A stretch of 64,000 bases of DNA. It comes from JAHHTP01 sp964587555. Its GTDB lineage: Bacteria > Bacillota > Clostridia > Oscillospirales > Ruminococcaceae. This document shows, piece by piece, positions 62,734 to 64,000 of the stretch. Position numbers and translations under genes: made by a program. How positions within the stretch are numbered: position 1 is the stretch's first letter; each line of letters opens with the position of its first letter. The notes beneath the pieces were generated by a model. It did no database searches. It worked only from the letters and a program-made list of their open reading frames with translations, and was not told the origin of the DNA. The stretch is from assembly GCA_964587555.1 (NCBI GenBank), contig CAZPLR010000001.1, forward strand, positions 1 to 64,000. The letters run 5' to 3'.

Positions 62734-63300
62734 ATGCTGCATCTTATCATTGGCGGCGCTGGCAGCGGAAAAAGCGCCTATGCCGAAAAAATAATCGTTG
62801 AAAGCGGCGCTTATCCACACTATTATGTCGCGACAATGCAGCCGTTTGGGAAGGAAGCGCTTTCCCGGATCGAGCGGCATCGAAAACTGCGAGCTGGAAA
62901 GGGCTTTGAAACGCTGGAACGCCAGATCTCGCTTTCAAAATTGGAATTACCGGAAGACGGCTGCGCCGTCTTGCTTGAGTGCGTTGGAAACCTGCTTGCA
63001 AACGAGATGTACGATCCTGCGGGAAGCAAGGAGGCTTGCATCGGCGAGATTGTTTTGGGGGTTAAACGGCTTGCGGAGCAGGCGAAATGCGTCGCAGTAG
63101 TGACAAACGACGTTTTTTCCGACGGGAATACTTATGATGCGGAAACCATGCGCTATATCGCGTACTTGGGAGAAGTCAATCGGAGGCTTGCGGAGCTGGC
63201 AGACCGTGTGACCGAGGTGGTTTGCGGAATCCCGCTTGCAAGGAAAGGAAGTGGCTTTGATGCGGAGGATCAAGAGTATTTTAAAAACAATTTGGAATAA
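62734..63300 (+). CDS. cobU: Adenosylcobinamide kinase/guanylyltransferase CobU
   Basis: Phosphorylates adenosylcobinamide and attaches GMP. 188 residues. P-loop GGAGSGKSAYAE at residues 7-18; H49 in RIERHRK is at the position of the guanylylated histidine; LLECVGNLLANEM and TNDVFSDG follow. Start ATG 62734 after GAGGGAG. Overlaps cobS by 41 bp. Confidence 0.95.
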   Translation: MLHLIIGGAGSGKSAYAEKIIVESGAYPHYYVATMQPFGKEALSRIERHRKLRAGKGFETLERQISLSKLELPEDGCAVLLECVGNLLANEMYDPAGSKEACIGEIVLGVKRLAEQAKCVAVVTNDVFSDGNTYDAETMRYIAYLGEVNRRLAELADRVTEVVCGIPLARKGSGFDAEDQEYFKNNLE

Positions 63301-64000
63301 TACCGCGATTGCGTTTTCCATGTTTTCGCGGATTCCAGTGCCGTATAAGCTGGTTGATTGGCGGCCGGAGAATATGCGCTATATGATGTGCGCGTTTCCG
63401 CTTGTCGGGATTTTTGAGGCACTTTTGTGCTTTTTGATTTTGCTGTTCGGCAGATATTTTTCCTGTGATAGGTTTGTTTTGGCAGCCGCGCTGACCATTG
63501 CGCCGCTGATTGTTTCCGGCGGGGTGCATCTGGACGGCTACTGCGATACCGCCGACGCGCTTTCCTCTCAAGCGCCGCGCGAAAAGAAGCTAGAGATTTT
63601 AAAGGATCCGCATTGCGGTGCGTTTGCGGTTATCGCGGTGGTCTGCTACCTGCTTTTGTACTTCGCGATTAACACGGAGCTTGCGTTTACAAACGAGCAG
63701 ATGATCTGCTATTTTTCCATGCCGGTATTCGCCCGCGCGCTTTCCGGTCTTGCAGTTGCGGTCTTTCCATGCGCGAAGGAAACGGGGCTTGCCAAGACCT
63801 TTTCCGACGCGGCGCAGAAGAAAAGGGTGCGCGGCTTTACCATCGGCTTGCTGATCCTGCTTACGGCGGAGATGACCGTTTTCGCATGGAAAGAGGGGCT
63901 TGTTTGCATTGGGATGGCGCTCCTTTGCTTTTGGAGGTACGGCGTGATGCAGAAAAAGCAGTTTGGCGGCATTACCGGCGATCTGGCGGGATGGTTTGTG
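63260..64000 (+). CDS. cobS: Adenosylcobinamide-GDP ribazoletransferase CobS (partial)
   Basis: Polytopic membrane enzyme that joins the activated corrinoid and the alpha-ribazole phosphate. 247 codons are visible with no stop before the window edge; the family is about 250 residues, so only the last few are missing. FSRIPVPYKLVDW, the metal-binding GGVHLDGYCDTADALSS, ILKDPHCGAFAV and the GGITGDLAG motif are intact. Start ATG 63260 inside cobU, with AGGAAAGGAAG about 8 nt upstream. Later B12 genes (cbiC, cbiP, cbiB) are probably downstream or elsewhere. Confidence 0.93.
   Translation, partial: MRRIKSILKTIWNNTAIAFSMFSRIPVPYKLVDWRPENMRYMMCAFPLVGIFEALLCFLILLFGRYFSCDRFVLAAALTIAPLIVSGGVHLDGYCDTADALSSQAPREKKLEILKDPHCGAFAVIAVVCYLLLYFAINTELAFTNEQMICYFSMPVFARALSGLAVAVFPCAKETGLAKTFSDAAQKKRVRGFTIGLLILLTAEMTVFAWKEGLVCIGMALLCFWRYGVMQKKQFGGITGDLAGWFV

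Overview
The window is a chromosome segment of a spore-forming, strictly Gram-positive-type Firmicute of the class Clostridia, probably near Oscillospiraceae/Ruminococcaceae. This is inferred from gene content only: a PolC-type replicase, HisZ with short HisG, an alpha/beta SASP, a cotJABC spore operon, MurE with the meso-diaminopimelate DNPR motif, and anaerobic (early cobalt) cobalamin genes. Base composition is moderate and even (roughly half G+C by eye). Nearly all genes are on the + strand in tight, often ATGA-overlapping operons.

Layout. 1-190: decayed 3' end of an IS30-type transposase. 432-15683: a division and cell-wall cluster (rsmH, ftsL-like, PASTA-containing PBP, murE, murF, mraY, ftsW/spoVE, murG, inverted murA, divIB) that ends in an unexpected GH36-like glycosidase gene. 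mraZ, murD, murC and ftsZ are not in it. 15818-19642: aconitase, a small cytidine-deaminase-like enzyme and isocitrate dehydrogenase. With citrate synthase at 25615 these supply 2-oxoglutarate. 19653-21294: spore genes cotJC-JB-JA on the minus strand and a SASP gene. 21362-25124: a zinc phospholipase C-like protein (minus), then dnaD-like, dnaC-like and a SIS protein. 27104-39734: pyrH-frr-uppS-cdsA-dxr-rseP-(rarA)-ispG-polC, which covers UMP phosphorylation, ribosome recycling, undecaprenyl and CDP-DAG lipid supply, MEP isoprenoid synthesis, site-2 proteolysis and replication. 39761-49581: a complete histidine operon hisZGDCB-(GNAT)-H-(leader/MFS pump)-AFIE with a near-consensus promoter and a strong terminator. 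49631-64000: a cobalamin-riboswitch-controlled operon running from cobalt uptake (cbiMNQO) through chelation (cbiK) and corrin ring building (cbiD, L, F, G, H, J, ET, A) to nucleotide-loop assembly (cobT, cobU, cobS). It is cut by the window edge.

The most interesting non-textbook element is at 45844-45960, between hisH and an MFS transporter gene. It has a very strong Shine-Dalgarno sequence, a 12-14 codon leader ORF whose last codons form one arm of a perfect 9-bp hairpin, and then a terminator-like hairpin with a T tract. This is the architecture of a ribosome-mediated attenuator of the kind found before Firmicute drug-resistance genes, but it lies inside a histidine operon. Other structured regulatory candidates are a hairpin that buries the rsmH Shine-Dalgarno, a terminator-like hairpin before the PBP gene, and a perfect 11-bp hairpin at the cbiN/cbiQ junction. 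No tRNA, rRNA, CRISPR array, prophage or defence system was recognised. All function calls are from reading motifs and gene order; no database search was possible.
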